DNA of 48,874 nucleotides from a virus (IMGVR_UViG_3300036759_000025:64001-112874); one strand, 5' to 3'; shown: positions 29,367-36,771, counted from the stretch's first letter. Translations and numbers: made by a program. Notes: generated by a model not told the origin, from the sequence alone.

Positions 29367-30449
29367 CTAGGCCGCCGAGATCGACAGCGTGATCTCGTCG
29401 TCCGACTTGACGGTCAGCGTCACCGTGACCGGCGTGGACTCGGTGATGCCCGAGCCCTTCAGGGCAGCCCGCATGACGTACAGCGAGCCGTTGAACACGG
29501 TGCCGTTGCCGTCCTCACGGAACAGGATGGAGTGCTTCTTGCCATCGGCGCGGCTGAACGTCGCGGTGACGTTCTTGGCACCCTCCTCGAACGCCTCGAT
29601 CGTCTCGTTGGAGATGTAGCAGCCGGTCACCAGCGGGTTCTTGGCCGAGCCCTGGAACTTGAAGTACCAGGAATTCTTCTTGGCGCTGACCGCCTTCAGG
29701 GTGACCGTCTTGGCAGCCGACTTGGCAGCGGGCTTCGCCGCCTTGCGGGTGGCGGGCTTGGCAGCCGGGGCAGCGGCGGGAGCGGACTGCTCCGCGACCA
29801 TGCGGGCGACCATCGCCTCCAGGTCGGCCTTGCTCATCGTGATCTGGTCGTCGGTGGACTTGGCGGTGTTGCGGGTGCGGCGGGTGGTCGTGGACTTCAC
29901 GGTGTTCTCCTTGGGGGTGTTGTCGGTCTTGGGGGTGGACTTCTTGGCAGCCTGCGGCTTCGCCGGGGTCGGCTTGGCAGCGGGCTTGGGGGTGGACTTG
30001 GCAGCGGACTTGTCAGCCTGCTTCTTGGACTGGATCTGACCCTTGGCATTGCGCGGGGTCGGGGTCGTGGCAGCGGACTTCTTGGCAGCGGCAGGCTTCG
30101 CCGCCTCCTTGACCGCCGTGGCGGTCACCTTGCCATCGGTGGCCTGCTCGATCTGAGCGGCACCAGTGTCGGTGATCTCGATCGCCAGTTGCGGCGCGGC
30201 AGCCTTCGCCCTACGGGCGCGGCGGTCGGCGGCAGTGACGGTCGGCTTGGCGTTGGGCTTGGCAGCCATGTTGGTGTCCTCCTGGACGTTGTGAACGATG
30301 CGACTCTCGGTGAAGCGGACGCGCGAGGCGTCGGATTTGGTGCCGTACCAGCCACCGTAGGGGCATTCCGTTGTGACTGTGACAGGCTCCATGTCATCGC
30401 CAAAGGCCACCAGGTAGGTGGCACCCGGCTTGACAGTGATTGCGCTCAT
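29367..30449 (-). CDS. Histone-like Lys/Ala/Pro/Thr-rich protein with three nested starts
   Basis: 360 residues from the ATG at 30449 (GGAG upstream). Residues 1-60 form a small beta domain (KPGATYLVAFGDDMEPVTVT). Residues 61-240 are Ala/Lys/Pro/Thr repeats (KPAAKPTPAKPQAAKKSTPK) like histone H1 tails. Residues 250-360 form a structured C-terminal domain (KNSWYFKFQGSAKNPLVTGC). Two in-frame internal starts each carry the standard ribosome-binding site: ATG 30269 after AGGAGGACACCAAC and GTG 29900 after AAGGAGAACACC. So three isoforms (360, 300 and 177 residues) may be made, separating N-terminal, tail and C-terminal modules. Possible nucleoid- or genome-binding protein. Confidence 0.75.
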   Translation of the reverse strand: MSAITVKPGATYLVAFGDDMEPVTVTTECPYGGWYGTKSDASRVRFTESRIVHNVQEDTNMAAKPNAKPTVTAADRRARRAKAAAPQLAIEITDTGAAQIEQATDGKVTATAVKEAAKPAAAKKSAATTPTPRNAKGQIQSKKQADKSAAKSTPKPAAKPTPAKPQAAKKSTPKTDNTPKENTVKSTTTRRTRNTAKSTDDQITMSKADLEAMVARMVAEQSAPAAAPAAKPATRKAAKPAAKSAAKTVTLKAVSAKKNSWYFKFQGSAKNPLVTGCYISNETIEAFEEGAKNVTATFSRADGKKHSILFREDGNGTVFNGSLYVMRAALKGSGITESTPVTVTLTVKSDDEITLSISAA

Positions 30450-30456
30450 GGTTGGC

Positions 30457-30552
30457 TTACTCCTTGGGTCGGTTGGTATTCGACAGCAGCAGCGAGAGCG
30501 TCACTAGCTCCCGCTGTGTCGGATTGTTGGGTAGTGCGATCCTCCTTGTCAT
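30457..30552 (-). CDS. 31-residue hypothetical protein
   Basis: MTRRIALPNNPTQRELVTLS and eleven more residues; its ATG overlaps the upstream stop (TAATG) and its stop lies seven bases before the next start, whose ribosome-binding site falls inside it. Translation coupling supports it as a real gene; role unknown. Confidence 0.6.
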   Translation of the reverse strand: MTRRIALPNNPTQRELVTLSLLLSNTNRPKE

Positions 30553-30773
30553 TAGTGAGCCATCACAAGCTCGGTGGCGAAGCACTCGGTCGGCATCACG
30601 TCGTACCAGATGTTGCCGCTGTCGCCGCCCAGGCAGCGAACGTGCCAGCCGTTCTGTGACGGGTGCTTGACGAGCGTCCGGTAGGTGATATCCAGCACCT
30701 CGTCCCGCCACAACTGCCCGCGCTCGATGGCAGGCAGGGTGACGGTGGGCGCAGCGGTAAGGATGGGGAGCAT
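30552..30773 (-). CDS. Small hypothetical protein
   Basis: 73 residues from MLPILTAAPTVTLPAIERGQ at 30773. Contains RGQLWRDEVLDITYRTLVKH and ends MPTECFATELVMAH; the IERGQLWRD-like pattern is common in small SH3-like phage proteins. Unknown. Confidence 0.7.
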   Translation of the reverse strand: MLPILTAAPTVTLPAIERGQLWRDEVLDITYRTLVKHPSQNGWHVRCLGGDSGNIWYDVMPTECFATELVMAH

Positions 30774-30810
30774 GTTGTCCTCTGGTTGGGTTGTCAACGG
30801 GAAGCGGGTG

Positions 30811-31074
30811 CTACTTGACCTTCTCAGTGACGATCCGGCCGTTCGGCTCGATGCCGATGAGCTTGCGCTCCATCGGGCGGGAGATCACTGCCAGCGGAAT
30901 CCACACGAACAGCCACAGTCCGCAAGTGCAAACTGTGAGTGTCATGTTCGCCATGAAGGACGGCCGCTTGATCGGCTTGGCGACGATGACAGCGTTGCCG
31001 CTGTCGGCCACCCGCTCGATCTGAGCGCCGTTGCTGACCTCAGCGGCGACGATCGCCTGAAGGGCGGGATTCAC
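30811..31074 (-). CDS. Small membrane protein
   Basis: 87 residues. A single transmembrane stretch near residues 44-65 (TLTVCTCGLWLFVWIPLAVI) follows a basic segment (KPIKRPSFMAN) and precedes a charged C-terminus. May alter the host membrane; function unknown. Confidence 0.75.
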   Translation of the reverse strand: MNPALQAIVAAEVSNGAQIERVADSGNAVIVAKPIKRPSFMANMTLTVCTCGLWLFVWIPLAVISRPMERKLIGIEPNGRIVTEKVK

Positions 31075-31679
31075 AGGCTCAGCCCCTCGGCGGCACGGCT
31101 GTAGGCGACGTTGCGGGTGTCGCCATTGACGCCCTCCGAGCGCTGGACGATGATGTTCGCCAGCCGCTCACCCCGGAAGGTGACACGGTAAACGTGCTTG
31201 TCAGTGAACCCCTTGGACGGGCGCAGCGTCACTTGCAGCGGGTGACCGCTGTCCGGCATCGTGATGAAGTGGCCGATCTTGCTCGGATCGTGCTTGTACG
31301 GTGCGCTGCCGACGCCATACTCGGGCATCAGCATGAAGATCAGGCCATTGTTGACATGGCTGCCATTGGTCATGCCCTCGGCCCAGCCGTAGGCATAGGC
31401 GGTGAAGGTGTAGCTGGTGACCTTGCCGACATCGCGTGACTTGTCATAGCTGCCGACGCGCACGCCGCCGAACTCGGAGGCGAAGTTGGCGTCGATCACC
31501 GTGCCAGTGACAGTCCACTTGACGTAGTAGCCGTTGCTGAAGACCATCACGGTCTGCGCCTTGTAGGCGATCTCCTCGAACCAGGAGGCAGTCTCGAAGC
31601 TCTTGCGAGCCGTGCCGACGGGCACCTGCACCATCCCGATCGGGCGGTACGGCGCGTTCAGCGAATCGCGGAAGATCAT
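31071..31679 (-). CDS. Beta-rich hypothetical protein
   Basis: 202 residues with many extended strands (MVFSNGYYVKWTVTGTVIDA; SYTFTAYAYGWAEGMTNGSH). No catalytic motif. Overlaps the next gene by four bases. Confidence 0.75.
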   Translation of the reverse strand: MIFRDSLNAPYRPIGMVQVPVGTARKSFETASWFEEIAYKAQTVMVFSNGYYVKWTVTGTVIDANFASEFGGVRVGSYDKSRDVGKVTSYTFTAYAYGWAEGMTNGSHVNNGLIFMLMPEYGVGSAPYKHDPSKIGHFITMPDSGHPLQVTLRPSKGFTDKHVYRVTFRGERLANIIVQRSEGVNGDTRNVAYSRAAEGLSL

Positions 31680-31687
31680 GGTGATTG

Positions 31688-31906
31688 TTACTCCTTGTCG
31701 AAGGTGTAGCTGACCAGGTAGTCAGCGTCGGGGTGAATTCCCCAAAGCTCGGTGAAGTCGGCGGCATCCAGCTTGCCATTGTCGTAGGCAGCCTGATCCT
31801 CACCGACCATCATGGCCTCGTCAAGCGAGGCAACGTGGATCTGCGGCCACGAAGTGTCAACCACAGTCTCACCGGTTTCGGTGTCGATGATCGAGAAGTG
31901 TTCCAT
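31688..31906 (-). CDS. Acidic hypothetical protein
   Basis: 72 residues, with EHFSIIDTETGETVVDTSWP and an Asp/Glu-rich centre; the opening FSIIDTETGE resembles small phage proteins of unknown function. No other clue. Confidence 0.7.
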   Translation of the reverse strand: MEHFSIIDTETGETVVDTSWPQIHVASLDEAMMVGEDQAAYDNGKLDAADFTELWGIHPDADYLVSYTFDKE

Positions 31907-31928
31907 TATTACCTCGCTTGGTAGTGGG

Positions 31929-32123
31929 TTAGTCGGCGTCGGGGCCGAAGATCGGCTTCACACCGTGAACGCTGTCACTGAAGGCATCCTTGCGGACGCC
32001 AGCCGCCGCCGCAGCGGCACTGACAATCCACATGTTGCCCTTGCTGTCAGTGACAATCGCGCCCCCACCGTCGGGGATGCGCTCGCCCGTGATCGGGCAG
32101 ATCGGGTTCTCGTTATCCGGCAT
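31929..32123 (-). CDS. Small protein with a CPITGE motif
   Basis: 64 residues from MPDNENPICPITGERIPDGG. One CPxTGE element resembles half of a zinc ribbon; Ala-rich centre. Overlaps the upstream gene by 11 bases. Unknown. Confidence 0.65.
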   Translation of the reverse strand: MPDNENPICPITGERIPDGGGAIVTDSKGNMWIVSAAAAAAGVRKDAFSDSVHGVKPIFGPDAD

Positions 32124-32343
32124 GTCGGTTCTCCTTGAAAATCGGATTGTTACGCCACGTCTCGACGCGGCCGGGGACGATCCAACGGAAGGTCGGATCA
32201 TCGTCATTGGCATTGGGTGCCTTCGCCACGCAGCAGCCTGCATGGCCCTGCCAGTGGCGGCACTGGTAGCCGGTCTGCCCGTATGTCTCCTGGCAGCGCT
32301 CACGCTCCCCGAACAGGGCTTCCCATGTATCCTTGGCTGCCAT
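32113..32343 (-). CDS. Cys/His-rich small protein
   Basis: 76 residues: RCQETYGQTGYQCRHWQGHA then GCCVAKAP, suggesting a CC..CHH..CC zinc-binding site (exact ligands unclear). Downstream part is basic and Trp-rich. Unknown function. Confidence 0.7.
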   Translation of the reverse strand: MAAKDTWEALFGERERCQETYGQTGYQCRHWQGHAGCCVAKAPNANDDDPTFRWIVPGRVETWRNNPIFKENRHAG

Positions 32344-32594
32344 TACTCCTCCGTGGGCTCGATCGGCTTCACCGTGACCTGCATTCCCATGCCGTGCATG
32401 GAAGCCGAGACGATCATCGTCTCTTCCGTGGCAGGCGGTGTGACACTGCCATCGGGGCGGACGAACACCCGCACCGGCCCACCGATCTGGCGCATCTGGA
32501 CCGCGCCATCGGTGTAAATCTGGGCGATGGCGAAGCCGATGCTGACCAACTGGTCCATTGGGGCGATCATGCGGTCGTCAATCGTGATGCTCAT
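32343..32594 (-). CDS. Hypothetical protein
   Basis: 83 residues, with LVSIGFAIAQIYTDGAVQM and VRVFVRPDGSV strands and Met-rich MHGMGMQVTV. One-base overlap with the next gene. Unknown. Confidence 0.7.
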   Translation of the reverse strand: MSITIDDRMIAPMDQLVSIGFAIAQIYTDGAVQMRQIGGPVRVFVRPDGSVTPPATEETMIVSASMHGMGMQVTVKPIEPTEE

Positions 32595-32699
32595 TGGTAC
32601 TCCTCATTGGTTGGGTTGAAACGATTCTGCCACAGGCAGCCCCAGCGCCCACTCACTCATGAGCGCTCGGGTTGCCGCCCCATAGGGGCAGGCAGGTTG

Positions 32700-32972
32700 T
32701 TACTTGACGGTGACGATCCACTCGATGTCGTCGCCGCCGTAGCCGTGGCCGATCTTCAGCGAGCGCTTGGCCTTGCCGCTGTCGAAGTAGCGGTCGTTGC
32801 CCTCCACGCCCATGGCGTGCCAGATGGCGAAGGCCGAGCAGACCGCGCCGTAGGAGCAGCCGGTGTTGGCCATCATGTCCAGCGCCAGCGACTTGTCGGC
32901 CAGCGGCAGGTTGTTGAACTGGCCGAAGCTGTTCGGCACGGTGATGTCGGTGAAGAAGCTGTCCACGTTCAT
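32700..32972 (-). CDS. Hypothetical protein
   Basis: 90 residues from MNVDSFFTDITVPNSFGQFN. Contains TGCSYGAVCSAFAIWHAMGV with two Cys, possibly a short disulphide or hydrophobic core. The 105 bases downstream contain palindromic GC hairpins (around 32674-32693), a probable terminator. Unknown. Confidence 0.7.
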   Translation of the reverse strand: MNVDSFFTDITVPNSFGQFNNLPLADKSLALDMMANTGCSYGAVCSAFAIWHAMGVEGNDRYFDSGKAKRSLKIGHGYGGDDIEWIVTVK

Positions 32973-33007
32973 GTAAATCTCCTTGACAGTAAGTCGGTTG
33001 GTATTGA

Positions 33008-33148
33008 CTAGCGGCCCTGACGGGCGATGAAGTCGTAGCAGCGGCGCTTGCTGCCGACGCCGGAGGTGCCGAACAGCTTGACGCCATCGGCGGTGAACAC
33101 GCCGTTGGAGCGGACGCCAGCCTTGTTGGTGTAGGACTTGACGAGCAT
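33008..33148 (-). CDS. Small basic protein
   Basis: 46 residues from MLVKSYTNKAGVRSNGVFTA at 33148, two-stranded with GSKRRCYDFIARQGR end. Overlapping longer frames lack a ribosome-binding site. Unknown. Confidence 0.65.
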   Translation of the reverse strand: MLVKSYTNKAGVRSNGVFTADGVKLFGTSGVGSKRRCYDFIARQGR

Positions 33149-33190
33149 TGGTACTCCTTGGTTGGTTGGGCGGATATAGTGTGAAGCTGA

Positions 33191-33272
33191 TTGACAGCCA
33201 CTCGGGTGAATGACTGTCAACCAGCCTCACCCCTATGGGGTGAAGCGGCTCTCGTTGGCTCTACAGAGCCAA
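33191..33272 (-). terminator. Three consecutive hairpins after the 33273-33497 gene
   Basis: In order on the plus strand: TTGACAG 33191-33197 with CTGTCAA 33214-33220; TCACCCC 33227-33233 with GGGGTGA 33237-33243; TTGGCTC 33255-33261 with GAGCCAA 33266-33272. All stems are perfect 7-mers. The last abuts the stop codon of 33273-33497. A strong termination or mRNA-end-protection array is likely; T-run absent. Confidence 0.6.
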
Positions 33273-33497
33273 TCAGCGGGCGTGGTAGGAGGCGATCAGA
33301 GCCTCCATGTCCTCGTCGCTGTCCTTCAGGGAGGCGATCGGATCGCCCAGGTAGGGGTCGGACTCGATGAACACCGGCTCGATCACCGGCTCCAGGATGA
33401 ATCCTGAGCGCTCGTTGGCGAAGTCGATCGCGTCGGCGTCGGCGGCGTGCTCCATCTGGCGGATGAAGCGCTGGAAGTTGTCGTGCGGGTTGATCAT
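33273..33497 (-). CDS. Acidic hypothetical protein
   Basis: 74 residues with FQRFIRQMEHAADADAIDFA and an Asp/Glu-rich C-terminus. Followed by the triple-hairpin block. Unknown. Confidence 0.7.
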   Translation of the reverse strand: MINPHDNFQRFIRQMEHAADADAIDFANERSGFILEPVIEPVFIESDPYLGDPIASLKDSDEDMEALIASYHAR

Positions 33498-33543
33498 AGT
33501 GAATCCTCCGGATTCGTTGGTTTGAGAGTGAAGTTGGTTGTTA

Positions 33544-33735
33544 CTAGCCGCAGAGCGAGCTAGCCGAGCGGCGGGAAGTGCCCATCAGGGTGCGCATCTC
33601 GCGCTCCCGCAGATAGTCCGTCAGTTCGTCGTGGGCGGACTTGACGATGTGGCGCTGGTTGTCACTGAAGGAGCCGACGAGGCGGACAGAGTTGCCATAC
33701 TGATCGGTGCCCCAGCGGGGAGAAGTGGTGTGCAT
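33544..33735 (-). CDS. Small hypothetical protein
   Basis: 63 residues from MHTTSPRWGTDQYGNSVRLV at 33735. Leader carries CCAACCAACC repeats typical of neighbouring genes. Helical centre (SAHDELTDYLREREMRTL). Unknown. Confidence 0.65.
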   Translation of the reverse strand: MHTTSPRWGTDQYGNSVRLVGSFSDNQRHIVKSAHDELTDYLREREMRTLMGTSRRSASSLCG

Positions 33736-33766
33736 TTGAGTACCTCGGTTGGGTTGGTTGGGCGGA

Positions 33767-33865
33767 TTAGTTGGCCGGAATGATTCCGGTAAGCTTGAAC
33801 TGCTCAGCAGCAGCAATCATGCGAATGAGTGCAGCCGACGACTGAATGGCGGGATTAGAACCCAT
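33767..33865 (-). CDS. 32-residue hypothetical protein
   Basis: MGSNPAIQSSAALIRMIAAA then EQFKLTGIIPAN; ATG at 33865 preceded by AGAGGAGCAATC. Short amphipathic helix. A real gene by its ribosome-binding site; role unknown. Confidence 0.6.
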   Translation of the reverse strand: MGSNPAIQSSAALIRMIAAAEQFKLTGIIPAN

Positions 33866-33889
33866 GATTGCTCCTCTCAGAGAGAGCTT

Positions 33890-34045
33890 CTAGCCCTCTC
33901 GGTTGGGCGGAATGAACGCTCCAATTAGAACGTTCACCAGTATTAGGATGACTACCGTTGGGTCGCACAGGTGTGCGATAGCAACTAGGTTGATAACAAC
34001 TAGGATGCAAATTTTCTGTAACTCCCTGCTCAGAAGCAGTTTCAA
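33890..34045 (-). CDS. Putative two-span membrane protein
   Basis: 51 residues from a TTG at 34045: MKLLLSRELQKICILVVINL, then a polar turn (AHLCDP) and a second hydrophobic stretch (TVVILILVNVLIGAFI). No obvious ribosome-binding site, and the competing frame encodes no hydrophobic protein. The hydrophobic pattern and a stop 25 bases before the next gene start support it moderately. Possible holin- or envelope-type protein. Confidence 0.4.
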   Translation of the reverse strand: MKLLLSRELQKICILVVINLVAIAHLCDPTVVILILVNVLIGAFIPPNREG

Positions 34046-34204
34046 GATCGGAACCGACCCTCAAACTGATCCTGGAACAGCGTTTCCAGGGTGATTTTCA
34101 TACTTATTCCTGCAAACCAGCTTCACGCTACCTTCGCGCGTCTGCCATGGTGGCAACTGCCAACTACAGTTGTCATTATTTTGCCAACTGCACTTGTTAC
34201 TCGT

Positions 34205-34332
34205 CACACCCGCTTGGTATTGCCCGGTACGGAATCCAACCGCGACGTTCCAAGCAGGTTGATATGTCAAGAGGGTTGATATAGCCTCCGGACTTGCCTG
34301 AATGGACTGCAAGCGGGCACCAAGCGGGTGTG
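34205..34332. repeat. 14-bp perfect inverted repeat
   Basis: CACACCCGCTTGGT at 34205-34218 and its exact complement ACCAAGCGGGTGTG at 34319-34332, 100 bases apart. Could form a large stem in RNA or mark a protein-bound site. No transposase lies between them. Confidence 0.6.
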
Positions 34333-35181
34333 AGAGTGAATACTTCCATGTTGATTGCCACTCTTTGACCAGTTCACCGGGCAGGACTATGTGGCATGTC
34401 CACTGACTCCCGGCTAGCGGCTCCTGCTCAGCAACACCTTGGTATTGGCAGTTGAACTGGCAGGCATGAATTGCCGCTTTTATTCTCCCCGCTCAGGCTA
34501 AGGTTCGAGCCTACTTGCACTCTCTTCCCTACCTCACTCAGACCATGACCACCGTGCCGCACACTGCCAATCGCACTTTGCAGCGGGCTACGGATTACTA
34601 GCACCACAATGCCACCCGAGCTACTTGTGCAAGCGGGACACGCCACTTCCACCTATTCGGACACTGTGGTTGACATTCAGTAACGAATGCCATCCAAGCT
34701 TATTTCTCCCTGCGGGGAGTCACCCTGTCAATGCCATTGTCCCATGGTATCCGCTGTTATAGCTGCGGGACTTGACTGCCAGTCTGGGGGGTTCACTGTA
34801 AAAGGAGCGCTCGCAATCGGTGGGTAGCTCGCAGACTATCAGTCCGACTTACCATCTAAGTGCAGACTCGGCTGATAGCGGCTACAAGGATTGATCGCAA
34901 GATCAAGTTGTTATGTGAACCATGTCCATTGTGGCGGATGAACGGATATGTACGCACGCTTGATAGCGCGGAGTGCGTTACGAGTGACAATGGGAAGTCA
35001 TCCCACTACATGACAACAGCGGTCGCTTGCCGACTTGTCATCCCTGCTGTCACCCGTATGCGACTGGATTGCGCGGGAGCCTATGGTGGCTCATTAGCGC
35101 GCCTAGCGCGCTCACCGCGTCAACTGCTATGTCTGACAGTCACCCGTAGGGTTCGTCAGTGCCCCGGCTTCAGGAGCAGAC

Positions 35182-35219
35182 CCCCACCTATGGTGGGGCG
35201 TTTCGGCTATGCCTAGCCG
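35182..35219 (-). terminator. Hairpin pair after the gene at 35236-35634
   Basis: CCCCACC/GGTGGGG (35182-35198, 3-base loop) and CGGCT/AGCCG (35204-35219) lie just downstream of the leftward stop at 35236. No T-run on the minus strand, so a likely but unproven terminator. Confidence 0.5.
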
Positions 35220-35235
35220 ACTGTCAATGGTGGGG

Positions 35236-35634
35236 CTACGCGACCAGCGCGGCGGCCTCAGCGTAGAGCGCGGAATTGCGGCCAAACTCCAGTCCCTTGA
35301 CGGACTTCGCGTAGTTGCGCAGCATCGAGTAGCGCTCACGCACGTCCGCAATGGTGGGGACGTTCTCGATGAGGCTGTAGCCGTCCACGACATCGGTCCG
35401 ACCGATGTCCATGAGCGCAAGCTCGCAAGCGACCATGCGGATGTACTCGTGATTGTCGGCCGTCGTGACATCGGCGCGGTTCACGGTGACCGGCTTCGCC
35501 TGCACGGGCTTCGCCTTGTCAGCGATGGCATCCGTGAGGATGTCCAGTCGGCCGTTCTCAGCGAGAGTGACAACGGCGTTGGCGAAGCTCAGAAGCTCGG
35601 CGTTGGGGGCGGTGAGAGTGATGACGTTGCTCAT
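35236..35634 (-). CDS. Hypothetical protein under tandem promoter-like elements
   Basis: 132 residues from MSNVITLTAPNAELLSFANA at 35634. Helical and Ala-rich (VVTLAENGRLDILTDAIADK; ALYAEAAALVA). It is the only gene in the 34-36.4-kb region and lies downstream of the duplicated 20-bp element (35756-35775, 35854-35873). Probably an early or regulatory protein; no family recognised. Confidence 0.75.
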   Translation of the reverse strand: MSNVITLTAPNAELLSFANAVVTLAENGRLDILTDAIADKAKPVQAKPVTVNRADVTTADNHEYIRMVACELALMDIGRTDVVDGYSLIENVPTIADVRERYSMLRNYAKSVKGLEFGRNSALYAEAAALVA

Positions 35635-35755
35635 TGTGATTCCTTCCCGCAGTCCGTTGGTTGAGTGAGTGAGTGGAGTGGACTGCGCTGCTGCCCCAGT
35701 TGTCGCACTGAATGCCAACCGACTTGATGTCATCCTGCTGACAAGGGGCCTCAAT

Positions 35756-35775
35756 CCCGCATTCTAGAGCCAAAT
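35756..35775 (-). promoter_or_regulatory. Promoter-like direct repeat, copy 1
   Basis: CCCGCATTCTAGAGCCAAAT on the plus strand; minus strand reads ATTTGGCTC then TAGAAT, a -10-like hexamer, then GCGGG. An identical 20-mer is at 35854-35873. Identity over the whole 20 bases suggests a repressor or phage-sigma site as well as a -10. Confidence 0.6.
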
Positions 35776-35853
35776 ATCCAAGTGGCATGTGGCGCGCAAA
35801 CGCTCATCCCTCAAACACATACCAACCGGATTGATCAATTCGATGCATACAAA

Positions 35854-35873
35854 CCCGCATTCTAGAGCCAAAT
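35854..35873 (-). promoter_or_regulatory. Promoter-like direct repeat, copy 2
   Basis: Exact second copy of the 20-base element, 98 bases upstream of copy 1 on the leftward strand. Both point toward the gene at 35236-35634. Confidence 0.6.
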
Positions 35874-35877
35874 CGCC

Positions 35878-36110
35878 TCGCGCATTATGCGCGCAAGCGT
35901 CGTGCGAGCGCAGATCTGCGCAAGGGTGCGCTCATGCGGATCTGCGCGAGTGTGCGCACTGGCAGGCAGGCTGGCAGAGATCCTGGTCAGGACGCGCGAG
36001 CATGTGCGCGAGTGTGCGTGCGCACCCATGTGCATGTGCGCTCAGGCGCGCGTAGGCGCGTGTGCGCGCCCCTGCACGCGCAGCCACGCGAGCGCGCGAG
36101 GCAAAAAGTG
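35878..36110. repeat. Alternating purine/pyrimidine GCGC-rich tract
   Basis: About 230 bases dominated by TGCGCG, GTGTGC and CGCGCG words, with the direct repeat TGCGCGAGTGTGCG (35943-35956 and 36005-36018) and palindromes such as GCAGATCTGC. Long alternating purine/pyrimidine DNA favours Z-form and bent structures. The open frames here are low-complexity and not genes. Possibly origin- or packaging-related. Confidence 0.55.
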
Positions 36111-36291
36111 CCCAATTGCAGGGAAAACCGCAAAGATGACAAGTCGATAGGTAGGGCAGGGTGCAGGGTCCTAGGGCCTTAGGAGCCGTTCTAGGGGCCT
36201 CACAGGCGATTTGTCAGCAGGATGACAACTCGATTGGTAGTGAATCCGGTGCATTGGGTTCACTGTGAGTGCCAGTCCGATTGTCACTGTG

Positions 36292-36349
36292 ACTGTAAAT
36301 CGCCTTGCCATTTTGGTGACCACCCTTTTGCCGGATTTACTGTAAATCG
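36292..36349. promoter_or_regulatory. Operator-like repeats before the rightward regulator operon
   Basis: ACTGTAAATCG occurs at 36292-36302 and 36339-36349. The second copy lies in a perfect palindrome, GATTTACTGTAAATC (36334-36348), the size of an XRE or winged-helix operator. It lies about 85 bases upstream of the start of transcription proposed at 36442. Confidence 0.55.
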
Positions 36350-36429
36350 GCCTGGCAAGGCGTGGATGGTAATGAGTCTGCCCAGGAGCCGCCAATGGAG
36401 GGCCACGCCCGCGCCGGGGGCGGAATTGG

Positions 36430-36435
36430 TACAGT
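36430..36435 (+). promoter_or_regulatory. -10 box of a leaderless promoter
   Basis: TACAGT at 36430-36435 is followed by six bases and then the GTG start of the gene at 36442, so transcription should begin at the start codon itself (leaderless mRNA, common in actinobacteria). The same spacing occurs at 48715-48720. Confidence 0.6.
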
Positions 36436-36441
36436 AGAGAC

Positions 36442-36771
36442 GTGTCCACTCCCGCAGAACCAGAGCATCTCAACGTCGAGGCACTGCTGGCGACGTTGAC
36501 TCCCGAACAGGTCAAGTGCTTGAGCGAGGTGCTCAACTCCACGGCCGCAGGCTTTCGTGATCTGAAGCTGGTACTCGATCAGGCGACGACGCGGCTGACG
36601 CTGCTAGCCGAAGTAGTTGACAAGTTGGTTGATACAGGAGAGGGCGGCACCCTTCCAGTTTCACCAGCACTGGCCCAGCAGCCCCAGTACGCGGGTTCCG
36701 GCCCGCCGTATGCACATCCAGTTGTCATCCCTCCTCCAGCCGCCGACAATGGAGAGCCTGATGTCGTCTGA
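36442..36771 (+). CDS. Hypothetical protein, first gene of the regulator operon
   Basis: 109 residues from a leaderless GTG. Helical N-half with heptad-like spacing (LEVLNSTAAGFRDLKLVLDQ-type pattern; TRLTLLAEVVDKLV), then a Pro-rich tail (PPYAHPVVIPPPAADNG). It overlaps the next gene by 11 bases, so it works with the two winged-helix proteins that follow. Confidence 0.75.
   Translation: MSTPAEPEHLNVEALLATLTPEQVKCLSEVLNSTAAGFRDLKLVLDQATTRLTLLAEVVDKLVDTGEGGTLPVSPALAQQPQYAGSGPPYAHPVVIPPPAADNGEPDVV

Larger units (their letters stand above)
34046..35235. other. 1.2-kb non-coding region with repeats
   Basis: No convincing gene on either strand and base composition less GC-rich than neighbours. 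It contains the 14-bp inverted repeat (34205-34332), repeated CAAGCGGG words (around 34310, 34322, 34627 and inverted at 34209), CTTGGTATTG twice (34213, 34429), a hairpin at 34741-34770 and a GC palindrome around 35095-35112. An origin of replication, a cis-acting RNA or recently decayed genes are possible. Confidence 0.45.

Noticed and set aside
34440-34525. tRNA suggested by GGTTCGAGCC
   Set aside because: No acceptor, D or anticodon stems can be folded around it; the T-stem pairing fails.
35789-36182. Short plus-strand open frames in the GCGC tract
   Set aside because: Low-complexity Arg/Cys/Ala peptides from alternating GCGC; no ribosome-binding sites.
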